A stretch of 64,000 nt of DNA, taken from Actinomadura opuntiae. Its GTDB lineage: Bacteria > Actinomycetota > Actinomycetes > Streptosporangiales > Streptosporangiaceae. Positions 54,589 to 64,000 of this stretch are shown here, piece by piece. The position numbers were made by a program, and so were the translations under genes. Under the pieces are notes generated by a model, which saw nothing but the letters and a program-made list of their open reading frames with translations, was not told where the DNA came from and searched no databases. Within the stretch, counting starts at the first letter, position 1, and the number at the start of each line of letters is the position of its first letter. Location of the stretch: the NCBI RefSeq assembly GCF_030283205.1, contig NZ_JASNWF010000010.1, positions 62,001 through 126,000 of the forward strand, given 5' to 3'.

Positions 54589-55041
54589 GTGAGGACGTTC
54601 AAGGGCATCGACGAGTACGAGAAGGCCGTCGGCACCCAGCTCGGCCACAGCGAATGGCACACGATCACGCAGGAGCAGGTGAACGGGTTCGCCGACGCGA
54701 CCGGCGACCACCAGTGGATCCACGTGGACCCCGAGCGCGCGGCGAACGGCCCGTTCGGCGGCACGATCGCGCACGGCTACCTCACCCTGTCCCTCATCCC
54801 CATGCTGATGTCGGAGATCTCCCGGGTCGAGGGCCTGCGGATGGGCGTCAACTACGGCTCGGACAAGGTCCGCTTCCCCGCGCCCGTCCCGGTCGGGGCG
54901 CGGGTGCGCGCCGGCGCCGAGCTGGTCTCGCTGGAGCGCACCGCGCAGGGCGCGCGGGCCAAGGTCCGCGTCACGATCGAGCGCGAGGGCGGCGACAAGC
55001 CGGTCTGCGTCGCCGAGGTCCTGTCCGTCCTGGTCGGCTGA
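54589..55041 (+). CDS. MaoC-like (R)-specific enoyl-CoA hydratase
   Basis: The protein has 150 residues with a single hot-dog domain. The hydratase motif FADATGDHQWIHVDPERA carries the catalytic Asp and His; GPFGGTIAHGYLTLSL completes it. It hydrates trans-2-enoyl-CoA in beta-oxidation-type pathways. GTG 54589 follows GGAGGAGG. It lies 53 bases upstream of the acyl-CoA ligase, in one operon under operator copy 3. Confidence 0.85.
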   Translation: MRTFKGIDEYEKAVGTQLGHSEWHTITQEQVNGFADATGDHQWIHVDPERAANGPFGGTIAHGYLTLSLIPMLMSEISRVEGLRMGVNYGSDKVRFPAPVPVGARVRAGAELVSLERTAQGARAKVRVTIEREGGDKPVCVAEVLSVLVG

Positions 55042-55094
55042 CCGTGGCGCGGACGAGCGACCCCCGCCACCCCACCCACCCCGGAGACACCGCC

Positions 55095-56741
<1,647 letters not shown>

Positions 56742-56800
56742 CCCACCATCGGGGCGCCCGGCTGGACAACTAACGGAGGGCCAGAGCCCAGCCACGGCCA

Positions 56801-56847
56801 CGGGCAGGCCCGCGGAGCGAGTGCAGCGAGCGCAGCGGGCCTGCCCG
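56801..56847. terminator. Inverted repeat after the acyl-CoA ligase
   Basis: CGGGCAGGCCCGC (56801-56813) and GCGGGCCTGCCCG (56835-56847) pair perfectly around a 21-base loop of AGCGAG-type repeats. Likely a terminator for the plus-strand operon. Confidence 0.6.
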
Positions 56848-56848
56848 C

Positions 56849-56908
56849 CGGTCGTGAGGCTGTTTCACCGCGGAGCTCTAGCGGAGCGGTGAAACAGCCT
56901 CACGACCG
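56849..56908. terminator. Hairpin with perfect 23-bp stem at the TetR gene end
   Basis: Arms 56849-56871 and 56886-56908 are exact reverse complements around a 14-base loop. The right arm contains the TetR stop codon (56900-56902). It can end transcription from both convergent units. Confidence 0.85.
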
Positions 56909-57559
56909 TGACGGGGGTTCCAGGGGGTCGTCCCCCTGGGTAAGGGAGTCGCCCCCCTGGGTGATGCCGCGCAGGAAGAGGTCGACGTAGTGCTCGGCGA
57001 TGGTGCGGGTCTTCAGGCGGCCGCCGGGCCGGTACCAGGCGCCGATCTGGTGGACGGTGCCGAAGAAGAAGTGGACGGCGATGTCGGCGGGCGTGTGGGT
57101 GCGGAAGGATCCTTCGCGCTGCCCTTCCTCGACCAGGTGGCGGAAGCGCTCGTGGTAGCGGCGGCGTTCCGCGCGGACGGCCTCGCGGCGGTCGCGGGGG
57201 AGCAGGTGGGTGGAGCGGAAGAAGACGGTGAAGTCGTCCAGGTAGAGGAACGAGGTCTCCAGGACGTCGAGGGCGGCGGCGCGCAGCCGCTCCTCGGCGC
57301 TGCCGGTCCCGTCGGCGATCTGCTCCAGCCGGCGCATCTGCAGGCCGAGCAGCCGGTGGTAGATCTCGTAGAGGAGGTCGTCCTTGGAGCCGAAGTAGTG
57401 GTACATGGCGCCCTTGGTGACGCCGGCGGCGTTGACGATCTCCTGGACCGAGGTGCTCTCGAAGCCCTTCTCGGCGAACATGCGGGTGGCCACGGCGAGC
57501 AGCCGGTCGGGCAGGGGCACGTCGTCGGACAGCCGCCCCACTGAGGTCTGCGTCAACAC
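56900..57559 (-). CDS. TetR-family regulator of the acid uptake/activation locus
   Basis: The protein has 219 residues. HTH: LAVATRMFAEKGFESTSVQE and AAGVTKGAMYHYFGSKDDLL. The helical effector domain ends in a short Pro/Ser tail inside a terminator. GTG 57559 (or TTG 57556) follows GGAGGAGG. It is divergent from the Liv-type operon with an operator between them; four copies of the same operator occur at 53285, 53398, 54515 and 57713. It probably represses transport and acyl-CoA genes until an acyl-CoA ligand binds (inference). Confidence 0.85.
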   Translation of the reverse strand: MLTQTSVGRLSDDVPLPDRLLAVATRMFAEKGFESTSVQEIVNAAGVTKGAMYHYFGSKDDLLYEIYHRLLGLQMRRLEQIADGTGSAEERLRAAALDVLETSFLYLDDFTVFFRSTHLLPRDRREAVRAERRRYHERFRHLVEEGQREGSFRTHTPADIAVHFFFGTVHQIGAWYRPGGRLKTRTIAEHYVDLFLRGITQGGDSLTQGDDPLEPPSRS

Positions 57560-57712
57560 TCCACCTCCTCCGGGGCCGGGGCCCCGCGCCGCCACGCCGC
57601 CGCCCGTGATCAGCCGCCAGCCTACCGGGCGGGACGCGGTCCAAGAACGGCGCCGGTCGGGGCGGACGAGTCCGGCTGTTGACGGCGCCGCCCCCCGATT
57701 CTATCTTCAGTG

Positions 57713-57732
57713 GAATCCGACCAGTCGGTATG
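57713..57732. promoter_or_regulatory. TetR operator copy 4
   Basis: GAATCCGACCAGTCGGTATG matches 16 of 20 positions of the local consensus. It lies between the divergent TetR and LivG-like genes. Confidence 0.6.
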
Positions 57733-57788
57733 TGTAAATGGCCTCGGGGGAAAGTCGCGCGAGTTCTCGTCCGGCGAGGTGACGTGAC

Positions 57789-58571
57789 ATGTCCGGCGGC
57801 CCGTCGCAATCCCTGGAACTACGAGAGGTGACCGTCCGCTTCGGCGGGCTGGTCGCGCTGGAGAAGGTGTCGCTGTCGGCGCCGCCGGGCCGGGTCACGG
57901 GCGTGATCGGGCCGAACGGGGCGGGCAAGACGACCCTGTTCAACGTCGTGTGCGGGTTCGTCCGGCCGCGGTCGGGCGAGGTGCGCTGGCGCGGCCGGGC
58001 GCTCGGCCGGCACCGCCCGCACCGGCTGACCCGGCTCGGCATCGCCCGCACCCTGCAGGGGCTCGGGCTGTTCCCCGGCCTGACGGTGCTGGAGAACGTC
58101 ATGGTCGGCGCCGACCGGCACGCGCGGGCCGGGTTCGCCTCCGGGCTGCTGGCGCTGCCGCGCGCCGACCGCGACGAGGCCGCGCTGCGCGAGCGGGCCC
58201 TGGCGCGGCTGGACGAGCTCGGCGTCGCCGGCGAGGCGGCGCGGCGGCCCGGCGAGCTGCCCTACGGCGCGCAGAAGCGGGTCGCGCTGGCCCGCGCGCT
58301 GGTCGCCGACCCGGACCTGCTGCTGCTCGACGAGCCCGCCGCCGGCCTGTCGGCGGCCGAGATCGAGGAGCTGGCCGCGCTGATCAGGGGCCTGCGCGGC
58401 GGTCCGGCCGTGGTGCTGGTCGAGCACCACATGGACCTGGTCATGGGCGTGTGCGACGAGGTCGTGGTGCTGGACTTCGGCAAGGTCATCGCCTCCGGCC
58501 CGCCCGCGGAGGTCCGCGACGACCCGGCGGTGCTGGACGCCTACCTCGGCGAGGAGGTCCGCGATGCTTGA
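57789..58571 (+). CDS. LivG-like ABC importer ATPase
   Basis: The protein has 260 residues. Walker A GPNGAGKTTLF, signature-region LPYGAQKRVALARAL and Walker B LLLLDEPAAGLS are present. The signature reads PYGAQKR rather than LSGGQ, a common LivG variant. It opens a five-gene branched-chain-amino-acid/carboxylate-type importer operon. ATG 57789 follows GAGGTGA; its end overlaps livF by 8 bases. Confidence 0.85.
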   Translation: MSGGPSQSLELREVTVRFGGLVALEKVSLSAPPGRVTGVIGPNGAGKTTLFNVVCGFVRPRSGEVRWRGRALGRHRPHRLTRLGIARTLQGLGLFPGLTVLENVMVGADRHARAGFASGLLALPRADRDEAALRERALARLDELGVAGEAARRPGELPYGAQKRVALARALVADPDLLLLDEPAAGLSAAEIEELAALIRGLRGGPAVVLVEHHMDLVMGVCDEVVVLDFGKVIASGPPAEVRDDPAVLDAYLGEEVRDA

Positions 58572-59271
58572 GGTCGCGGGCCTCACCGCCGGGTACGGCG
58601 CCGTCCGCGCGCTCGACGGCGTGGACCTGACGGTCGAGCAGGGCTCGCTCACCGCCGTGCTCGGCGCGAACGGCGCCGGCAAGACGACGCTGCTGCGGAC
58701 CGTGTCCGGCCTGGTCAGGCCGCGCGCCGGCCGGATCGCGCTGGACGGCCGCGACCTCACCCGGATGCCCGTGGAGGAGATCGTCCGGCTCGGGGTGGCG
58801 CACGTGCCGCAGAGCGGCGGCGTCATCACCGAGCTGACCGTCGCGGAGAACCTGCGGCTCGGCGGGCTCTGGCGGCGCGACCGCAGGGCGCTGGCCCGCC
58901 GGATCGCGGAGATGTACGAGCTGTTCCCGCCGCTGGCCGAGCGCCGGTCCCGCGCCGCCGCGACGCTGTCCGGCGGCGAGCGGCAGATGCTCGCGCTGGC
59001 CCGCGCGCTCGCCGGCGCGCCCCGGCTGCTGCTGGTCGACGAGCCGTCGCTCGGCCTGGCGCCGCGCGTCGTCGCCCGCCTCATGGCGGTGCTGCGCCGG
59101 CTCTGCGACGACGACGGCCGGACCGTCCTGCTCGTCGAGCAGAACGCGCGCAGCGCCCTGTCGGTCGCCGACCGCGCCGTCGTGCTCGACCTCGGCGCGG
59201 TGGTGGCGGCCGAGCCCGCCGCCGTGCTCGCCGCCGACGCCCGGCTCCGCCACGCCTACCTGGGGTTCTGA
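58564..59271 (+). CDS. LivF-like ABC importer ATPase
   Basis: The protein has 235 residues. Walker A GANGAGKTTLL, signature LSGGERQMLALARAL and Walker B LLLVDEPSLGLAP are canonical. It pairs with the LivG-like ATPase. Its stop shares one base with the livH start (TGATG), so translation is coupled. Confidence 0.85.
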   Translation: MLEVAGLTAGYGAVRALDGVDLTVEQGSLTAVLGANGAGKTTLLRTVSGLVRPRAGRIALDGRDLTRMPVEEIVRLGVAHVPQSGGVITELTVAENLRLGGLWRRDRRALARRIAEMYELFPPLAERRSRAAATLSGGERQMLALARALAGAPRLLLVDEPSLGLAPRVVARLMAVLRRLCDDDGRTVLLVEQNARSALSVADRAVVLDLGAVVAAEPAAVLAADARLRHAYLGF

Positions 59272-60149
59272 TGATCCGATTCGTCAATCTCACGCTCGCC
59301 GGGATCACCCAGGGCGCGGTGTTCGCGGCGGTCGCGCTGGCGCTGGTGCTGATCTGGCGCGCCACCCGCGTGGTGAACTTCGCGCAGGGCGGCATGCTGA
59401 TGTTCACCACGTTCCTGGCCTGGACGGTCGTCCACGACGGCGGCTCGTACTGGCTCGCGCTCGCGGTCGCGCTGGTGTCCGGGCTGGTCATCGGCGCGGT
59501 GGCGGAGCGGGTGCTGGTGCGGCCGGTGGAGGGCAAGCCGCCGCTGAACGCCGTGATCGTCACGCTCGGGCTGTACGTGCTGCTGCAGGCGGCCGCCGGC
59601 ATGATCTGGGGCGACACCCCGCACTCCTACCCGCCCGCGTTCACGATCAAGGGGCTGTCGGCGGGCGGGACGCGGCTGCTGCTGTCGCCGTTCGACCTGT
59701 TCGTCATCGGCGCGGTCGCCCTGGTGACGGCGGTGCTGACCCTGCTGTTCGTCCGCACCGGGCTCGGGCTGAAGCTGCGGGCCGCCGCGTTCGCGCCGGA
59801 GATCGCCCGGCTGCAGGGGGTGCGGGTCGGCCGGATGCTCACCCTCGGCTGGGCCCTCGCCGCGCTCGTCGGGTCGCTCGCCGGGGTGCTGATCGCCCCG
59901 TCGGTGTTCGTCGGGCCGTCGCAGTTCGACGCGATGCTGGTGTTCGGGTTCACCGCCGCCGTGATCGGCGGGCTGGACAGCCCGGCCGGCGCCGTCGCCG
60001 GCGGGCTGCTGCTCGGCTGCGCGCTCAGCTACGTGTCCGGCTACGTCAGCTCCGACCTGGTCACCTTCGGCGCGCTCGCCGCGCTGATCACCGTGCTGAT
60101 GGTCCGGCCGAACGGGCTGTTCGCCGCGCGCGCCGGACGGAGGGTGTGA
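59271..60149 (+). CDS. LivH-like ABC importer permease
   Basis: The protein has 292 residues with about eight helices. LTLAGITQGAVFAAVALALVL and FGFTAAVIGGLDSPAGAVAGG are typical LivH segments. It is one half of the importer channel, one base before the livM start. Confidence 0.85.
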   Translation: MIRFVNLTLAGITQGAVFAAVALALVLIWRATRVVNFAQGGMLMFTTFLAWTVVHDGGSYWLALAVALVSGLVIGAVAERVLVRPVEGKPPLNAVIVTLGLYVLLQAAAGMIWGDTPHSYPPAFTIKGLSAGGTRLLLSPFDLFVIGAVALVTAVLTLLFVRTGLGLKLRAAAFAPEIARLQGVRVGRMLTLGWALAALVGSLAGVLIAPSVFVGPSQFDAMLVFGFTAAVIGGLDSPAGAVAGGLLLGCALSYVSGYVSSDLVTFGALAALITVLMVRPNGLFAARAGRRV

Positions 60150-60150
60150 C

Positions 60151-61344
60151 ATGGGCGCCTTCCGCTCCACGCTGGTGCGCCACCTCGCGGGCGCGGCGGC
60201 CGGCCTGCTCGCGCTGTACGTCCTGACGACGTCCGTCGGCCCGTACCGGGACCTGCAGATCGCCCAGGCCGCCTACCTCACCTGCGCGGTCGCCGGCCTG
60301 ACCGTGCTCACCGGGCTCGGCGGCCAGATCTCCCTCGGGCACGGCGCGTTCATGGCGGTCGGCGCCTACACGGCCGCGCTGGTGTCCGCGCACTGGGGCT
60401 GGCCGCTCGCCGCGATGCTCGCCGCGGCGGCCGTGGTCACCGCCCTCGCCGGGGTGCTCGTCGGCTCGGTCGCCGCCCGGCTGCAGGGCCCCTACCTGGC
60501 CGGGGCCACCCTCGCGTTCGCCGTCGGCCTGCCCGGCCTGGCCAACTACTCCCACCTCACCGGCCTGCTCGGCGGGCAGAACGGGCTGACCGTCACCCCG
60601 CCCGTCCCGCCGGCCGCGCTCGGCGAGACGTTCCCGCTGGAGCGCTGGCAGGCGTGGATCGCCTGCATCGGCGCGGTCGTGACGCTGTTCCTGCTCGCCA
60701 ACCTCACCGGCGGCCGGTTCGGGCGGACGCTGCGCGCCGGCCGCGACGACGAGATCGCCGCCGCGCTGTGCGGGCTGCGCGTCGCGCGGCTGCGGATCGC
60801 CGCGACCGTGGTGTCGGCCGCGTGCGCGGGCCTGGCCGGCGGGCTGCTGGCGGTCGTGGCGACCCTCGCCGCGCCCGGCGCGTTCCCGCTCACCCTGTCG
60901 CTGCAGCTCATCGCGGCGATCATCATCGGCGGTCTCGGCACTCTGCCGGGCGCGGTGTGGGGCGCGCTGATCCTGGTCTTCGTGCCGTCGTGGGCGTCCG
61001 ACGCCGCCTCGTCGTCCGGGCTGTCGCACGACGTCGCCTCGAACCTGCCCCTCGCCATCTACGGCCTCGTCCTCATCGCGGTGACGCTGGCCTTCCCGCG
61101 CGGCCTGCAGGGCGGGCTGCGCGACATCGGCGGCGCCGTCCGGCGCCGCCTCCCGCCGCCCGTCCGGCGGTTCGCGCCGGGCGGCGGCGCACCGGGGGTA
61201 CCGGCAACGCATCGAGGAGGAGCAGATGAGCCGACCACCGAGCGAACGGACGCATCGGGGCCCGCAGGGCCGGACGCGGCGCGCGGTCGCGCTGACGACG
61301 GCGGCGACGGTGCTGGCGGCCACGGCGAGCGGCTGCGGCGGTAG
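60151..61344 (+). CDS. LivM-like ABC importer permease
   Basis: The protein has 397 residues. The core contains GGQISLGHGAFMAVGAYTAAL and GGLGTLPGAVWGALILVFVP, the LivM signatures, and about nine helices. The last 70 residues after RRRLPPPVRRFAPGGG are hydrophilic and low-complexity. Its frame continues 119 bases into the binding-protein gene before a TAG at 61342, an unusually long overlap. The functional end of the protein may lie near the last helix. Confidence 0.85.
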   Translation: MGAFRSTLVRHLAGAAAGLLALYVLTTSVGPYRDLQIAQAAYLTCAVAGLTVLTGLGGQISLGHGAFMAVGAYTAALVSAHWGWPLAAMLAAAAVVTALAGVLVGSVAARLQGPYLAGATLAFAVGLPGLANYSHLTGLLGGQNGLTVTPPVPPAALGETFPLERWQAWIACIGAVVTLFLLANLTGGRFGRTLRAGRDDEIAAALCGLRVARLRIAATVVSAACAGLAGGLLAVVATLAAPGAFPLTLSLQLIAAIIIGGLGTLPGAVWGALILVFVPSWASDAASSSGLSHDVASNLPLAIYGLVLIAVTLAFPRGLQGGLRDIGGAVRRRLPPPVRRFAPGGGAPGVPATHRGGADEPTTERTDASGPAGPDAARGRADDGGDGAGGHGERLRR

Positions 61345-62578
61345 CGGCGGCGGGGACGGCAAGTCGTCCGCGCCCGGCGTCACCGGCACCACCGTCACGA
61401 TCGGCAGCCACCAGCCGCTCACCGGCCCCGCCGCGCCCGGCTACAGCGCGAACTCCGCGGCGTCCAAGGCGTTCTTCGACTACGTCAACGCCCACGGCGG
61501 CGTGCACGGCCGCAAGATCGTCTACAAGTACGTGGACGACGCCTACAACCCGACGCAGACCGTCAGCGTGGTGCAGAAGCTCGTCCTCCAGGACAAGGTC
61601 TTCGCGATCTTCAACGGGCTGGGCACGCCCACCCACTCCAAGGTCGTCGACTACCTCAACGCCCAGCGCGTGCCGGACCTGTTCGTCGCGTCCGGATGCG
61701 GCTGCTGGGACGAGCCGAAGAAGCACCCGCAGACGTTCGGCTGGCAGGTCGACTACATCCGCGAGGGCAAGATCCTCGGCGACCACATCAAGAGGACCTA
61801 TCCCGGCAAGAAGGTCGCCTACTTCTACCAGAACGACGACTTCGGCCAGGACGGCGTCAAGGGCCTCGACAAGTACATCCCGTCCGGGCAGGTCGTGTCG
61901 CGGCAGACCTACCAGCCGGGCGCCACGGACGTCAGCGCGCAGGCCCAGGCGATCGCGCAGGCCAAGGCGGACGTGGTCGTGCTGTTCAGCATCCCGACCT
62001 ACACCGCGCTGTTCCGGCTGGCGTCGCTGAAGCTGAACTACAAGCCGACGTTCGCGGTCAGCAACGTCGGCTCGGACCCGATCACCCTCGACGGACTGCT
62101 GGAGAGCTTCGCCAAGTCCGGTGGGACGAAGCTGCAGGGCAGCCCGCTGATCCAGGGCATGGTCACCGACGGGTACCTGTCGTCGCCGGGGGACGCGTCC
62201 AACAGCTGGGTCCAGCTGTTCCGCAGGATCCACGACCAGTACATCCCGAAGCTGCCGTTCAACGGCAACATCGTGTACGGGATGTCGGCCGCCTACACCT
62301 TCGTCCAGGCGCTGCAGAACGCCGGGCAGAACCCGACCCGCAAGAGCCTCGTGGACGGCCTGGAGAAGACGAAGCTGACCGGCCCCGGCCTGGTCCCGTT
62401 CGCCTACAGCGCGCAGTCGCACGCCGGGTACACCGGCGCCCAGATGGGCGTGATCAAGGGCGACGCGATCGTCCCGCAGGGGCAGCCGGTCACCACCGAC
62501 GACGGCGACGGCCCCATCCAGCCGTACACCGCCCCGCAGCCGCAGGCGCCCGCCAACGGCGTCCCGCCGGCGGGGTGA
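61226..62578 (+). CDS. LivK-like ABC importer binding lipoprotein
   Basis: The protein has 450 residues. The signal ends with ATASGCGG, a lipobox with Cys about 37. The mature receptor domain has GTTVTIGSHQPLTGPAAPGY, FIFNGLGTPTHSKVVDYLN-like and KVAYFYQNDDFGQDGVKGL. A Pro/Ala-rich tail follows. Strong GAGGAGGAG precedes ATG 61226, inside the livM frame. It delivers the substrate, probably an amino acid or carboxylic acid, to the LivHMGF complex. Confidence 0.9.
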   Translation: MSRPPSERTHRGPQGRTRRAVALTTAATVLAATASGCGGSGGGDGKSSAPGVTGTTVTIGSHQPLTGPAAPGYSANSAASKAFFDYVNAHGGVHGRKIVYKYVDDAYNPTQTVSVVQKLVLQDKVFAIFNGLGTPTHSKVVDYLNAQRVPDLFVASGCGCWDEPKKHPQTFGWQVDYIREGKILGDHIKRTYPGKKVAYFYQNDDFGQDGVKGLDKYIPSGQVVSRQTYQPGATDVSAQAQAIAQAKADVVVLFSIPTYTALFRLASLKLNYKPTFAVSNVGSDPITLDGLLESFAKSGGTKLQGSPLIQGMVTDGYLSSPGDASNSWVQLFRRIHDQYIPKLPFNGNIVYGMSAAYTFVQALQNAGQNPTRKSLVDGLEKTKLTGPGLVPFAYSAQSHAGYTGAQMGVIKGDAIVPQGQPVTTDDGDGPIQPYTAPQPQAPANGVPPAG

Positions 62579-62705
62579 CCGCCCCGCCGCCGTCCCGCTC
62601 GGACCGCCCCCCGGCCGCGGGACGGCGGCGGCCCCGCAGGAGTCGAACCGCCCCTGACCGGGAAGGATGCCGGGATACCAGCGTCCGGACGACCGAGGAG
62701 CGGGG

Positions 62706-63302
62706 ATGGGCATCGTCTCGCCGGGCTTCCACGGCAGGCGGCGGTCCGACGTCGAACTGCCGCCCGGCCAGTACCTGACCGAGGACTTCCCGGTGCTGTC
62801 GGCGGGCCCGACGCCCCGGGTCGGCACCGACGAGTGGGAATTCGTCGTCACCACCGAGACGGGGGCGCGGCACCGGTGGTCGTGGGCGGAGTTCCGCGCG
62901 CTCCCGGCCGAGACGCCCACCGTCGACATCCACTGCGTGACCAAGTGGTCCAAGCTCGCGACGACATGGACGGGCGTGTCCCTGGACACCCTCCTCGCCG
63001 ACGTCGAGACCACGGCCGACTACGCCCTCGCCCGCTCCTACGGCGGCTACACCACCAACCTCCCCTTGCAGGACCTGCTGGACGGTCAGGCATGGCTGGC
63101 CTACCGCTTCGACGACGAGGACCTGCATCCCGAGCACGGCGGCCCGGTACGGCTGCTGGTGCCCCATCTGTACTTCTGGAAGTCGGCCAAGTGGATACGG
63201 GGCCTCGACCTGCTCACCGAGGACCAGCCGGGCTTCTGGGAGACCGCCGGCTACCACGACTACGGGGACCCATGGCTGGAACAGCGGTACCAGGGGGACT
63301 GA
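62706..63302 (+). CDS. Sulfite-oxidase-like molybdopterin oxidoreductase (YedY-type domain)
   Basis: The protein has 198 residues of the Oxidored_molyb family. The molybdenum-ligand Cys is in VDIHCVTKWSKLATTW; LARSYGGYTTNLPLQDLLDG and GPVRLLVPHLYFWKSAKWI bind the pterin. No signal peptide, so cytoplasmic. ATG 62706 follows GAGGAG; an ATG at 62667 would add 13 residues. The next gene overlaps it and encodes a flavin reductase, probably its electron partner. The substrate is unknown. Confidence 0.85.
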   Translation: MGIVSPGFHGRRRSDVELPPGQYLTEDFPVLSAGPTPRVGTDEWEFVVTTETGARHRWSWAEFRALPAETPTVDIHCVTKWSKLATTWTGVSLDTLLADVETTADYALARSYGGYTTNLPLQDLLDGQAWLAYRFDDEDLHPEHGGPVRLLVPHLYFWKSAKWIRGLDLLTEDQPGFWETAGYHDYGDPWLEQRYQGD

Positions 63303-64000
63303 AGCGGCTGAAATGGCGGGTCGCGCGGCTGGCGGAGACCCGCGACGAGACGCCCACCGCGCGGACCCTCGTGCTCGACGTCCCCGGATGGCCGGGCCAT
63401 CTGGCGGGCCAGCACGTGGACGTCCGGCTCACCGCGGACGACGGGTACAGCGCCCAGCGCAGCTACTCGCTCGCCGCCCCGGCCGATGGCGACCGCATCG
63501 AGCTGACCGTGCAGAACGTCCCGGACGGCGAGGTGTCCCCGTACCTGACCGAGGTGTTCTCCACCGGCGACCCGGTCGAGGTCCGCGGCCCGGTCGGCGG
63601 CTGGTTCGTGTGGCGCCCGGACGACCCGTCGCCCGTCACGCTGATCGCGGGCGGGGCCGGTGTGGCGCCGCTGATGGCGATGGTCAGGGCCCGGCGCGCG
63701 GCGGGATCGAAGGTCCCGTTCCGGCTGGTGTACTCGGTCCGGGCGCCCGGCGAGCGGTGGTACGCCGGCGAGCTGCGGCGCCCCGACCCGGGCGTCGAGG
63801 TCTTCCCGCTGTACACGCGCGCGGCGCCGGACGGCTGGCCCCGGCCGCCGGGACGGCTGGCGAAGGCCGACCTGGCCGCGTCGGTGTGGCCGCCGGAGTT
63901 CGGCCCCGCCTGCTTCGTGTGCGGGCCGACCGGGTTCGTGGAGGCCGCGGCCGACCTGCTGGTCGCCCTGGGACACGACCCGCGCAGGATCAGGACCGAG
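63272..64000 (+). CDS. FAD-dependent ferredoxin-NADP reductase-like protein (3' end missing)
   Basis: 243 codons are visible and the frame is open at the window edge. FAD-binding RSYSLAAPAD, NAD-binding LIAGGAGVAPLMAMVRARR and the C-terminal CFVCGPTGFVEAAADLL are ferredoxin-reductase-superfamily motifs. The chosen ATG at 63272 overlaps the molybdoenzyme gene by 31 bases. It likely passes electrons between NAD(P)H and the molybdoenzyme (inference from pairing). Confidence 0.85.
   Translation, partial: MAGTAVPGGLKRLKWRVARLAETRDETPTARTLVLDVPGWPGHLAGQHVDVRLTADDGYSAQRSYSLAAPADGDRIELTVQNVPDGEVSPYLTEVFSTGDPVEVRGPVGGWFVWRPDDPSPVTLIAGGAGVAPLMAMVRARRAAGSKVPFRLVYSVRAPGERWYAGELRRPDPGVEVFPLYTRAAPDGWPRPPGRLAKADLAASVWPPEFGPACFVCGPTGFVEAAADLLVALGHDPRRIRTE

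Overview
The window is very GC-rich, densely coding actinomycete DNA with strong third-position GC bias and frequent GTG/TTG starts. A SAM-methyltransferase family typical of filamentous actinomycetes, IdeR/DmdR-type iron boxes and a madurastatin-like siderophore cluster point to Actinomadura or a close relative (Thermomonosporaceae). The genus is inference. I saw no rRNA, tRNA, insertion sequence, CRISPR array or origin.

Layout. 1-2692: the tail of an unknown gene, an ArsR/SRPBCC pair behind a palindromic operator, a DUF899 protein and a methyltransferase. 2700-13299 (minus strand): a sugar-oxidation locus with a LacI regulator, an enolase-superfamily dehydratase, a zinc dehydrogenase, a U32-like protein, a ChvE-GguA-GguB-type sugar importer, an aldose epimerase and an SMP-30 lactonase. 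LacI operators lie in front of the dehydratase and of lacI. 13647-19042: two paralogous membrane histidine kinases flank one NarL-type response regulator, followed by a TetR gene. One kinase keeps the phospho-acceptor His but has lost the ATP-binding Asn; the other keeps the Asn but has lost the His. 19227-21389: an IclR regulator, a Rieske oxygenase and a 58-residue partner. 21450-24699 (minus): a TetR-controlled drug-type ABC exporter.

24824-50102 is a complete-looking iron-regulated siderophore locus: two FecCD permeases, an ArCP-Cy-A-PCP NRPS, an EntS-like exporter, PanD, a salicylate-AMP ligase, a salicylate synthase, a 4021-residue NRPS, a binding lipoprotein, an ornithine N5-hydroxylase and an MbtH protein. 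Six iron boxes front its transcription units. Adenylation pockets read by eye (Cys/Ser-like, Gly, beta-Ala, N5-hydroxy-Orn with an embedded N-methyltransferase, then an A-less C-PCP) predict salicylate-azoline-Gly-betaAla-NMe-hOrn-(cyclo)hOrn, a madurastatin-type product. PanD would supply the beta-alanine. No importer ATPase is seen.

50167-64000: a secreted esterase, an MFS transporter, and a carboxylic-acid uptake and activation locus (phosphotransferase-fold protein, MaoC hydratase, acyl-CoA ligase, TetR, five-gene Liv-type ABC importer) tied together by four copies of a 20-bp operator. The window ends in a sulfite-oxidase-like molybdoenzyme and a truncated flavin reductase.
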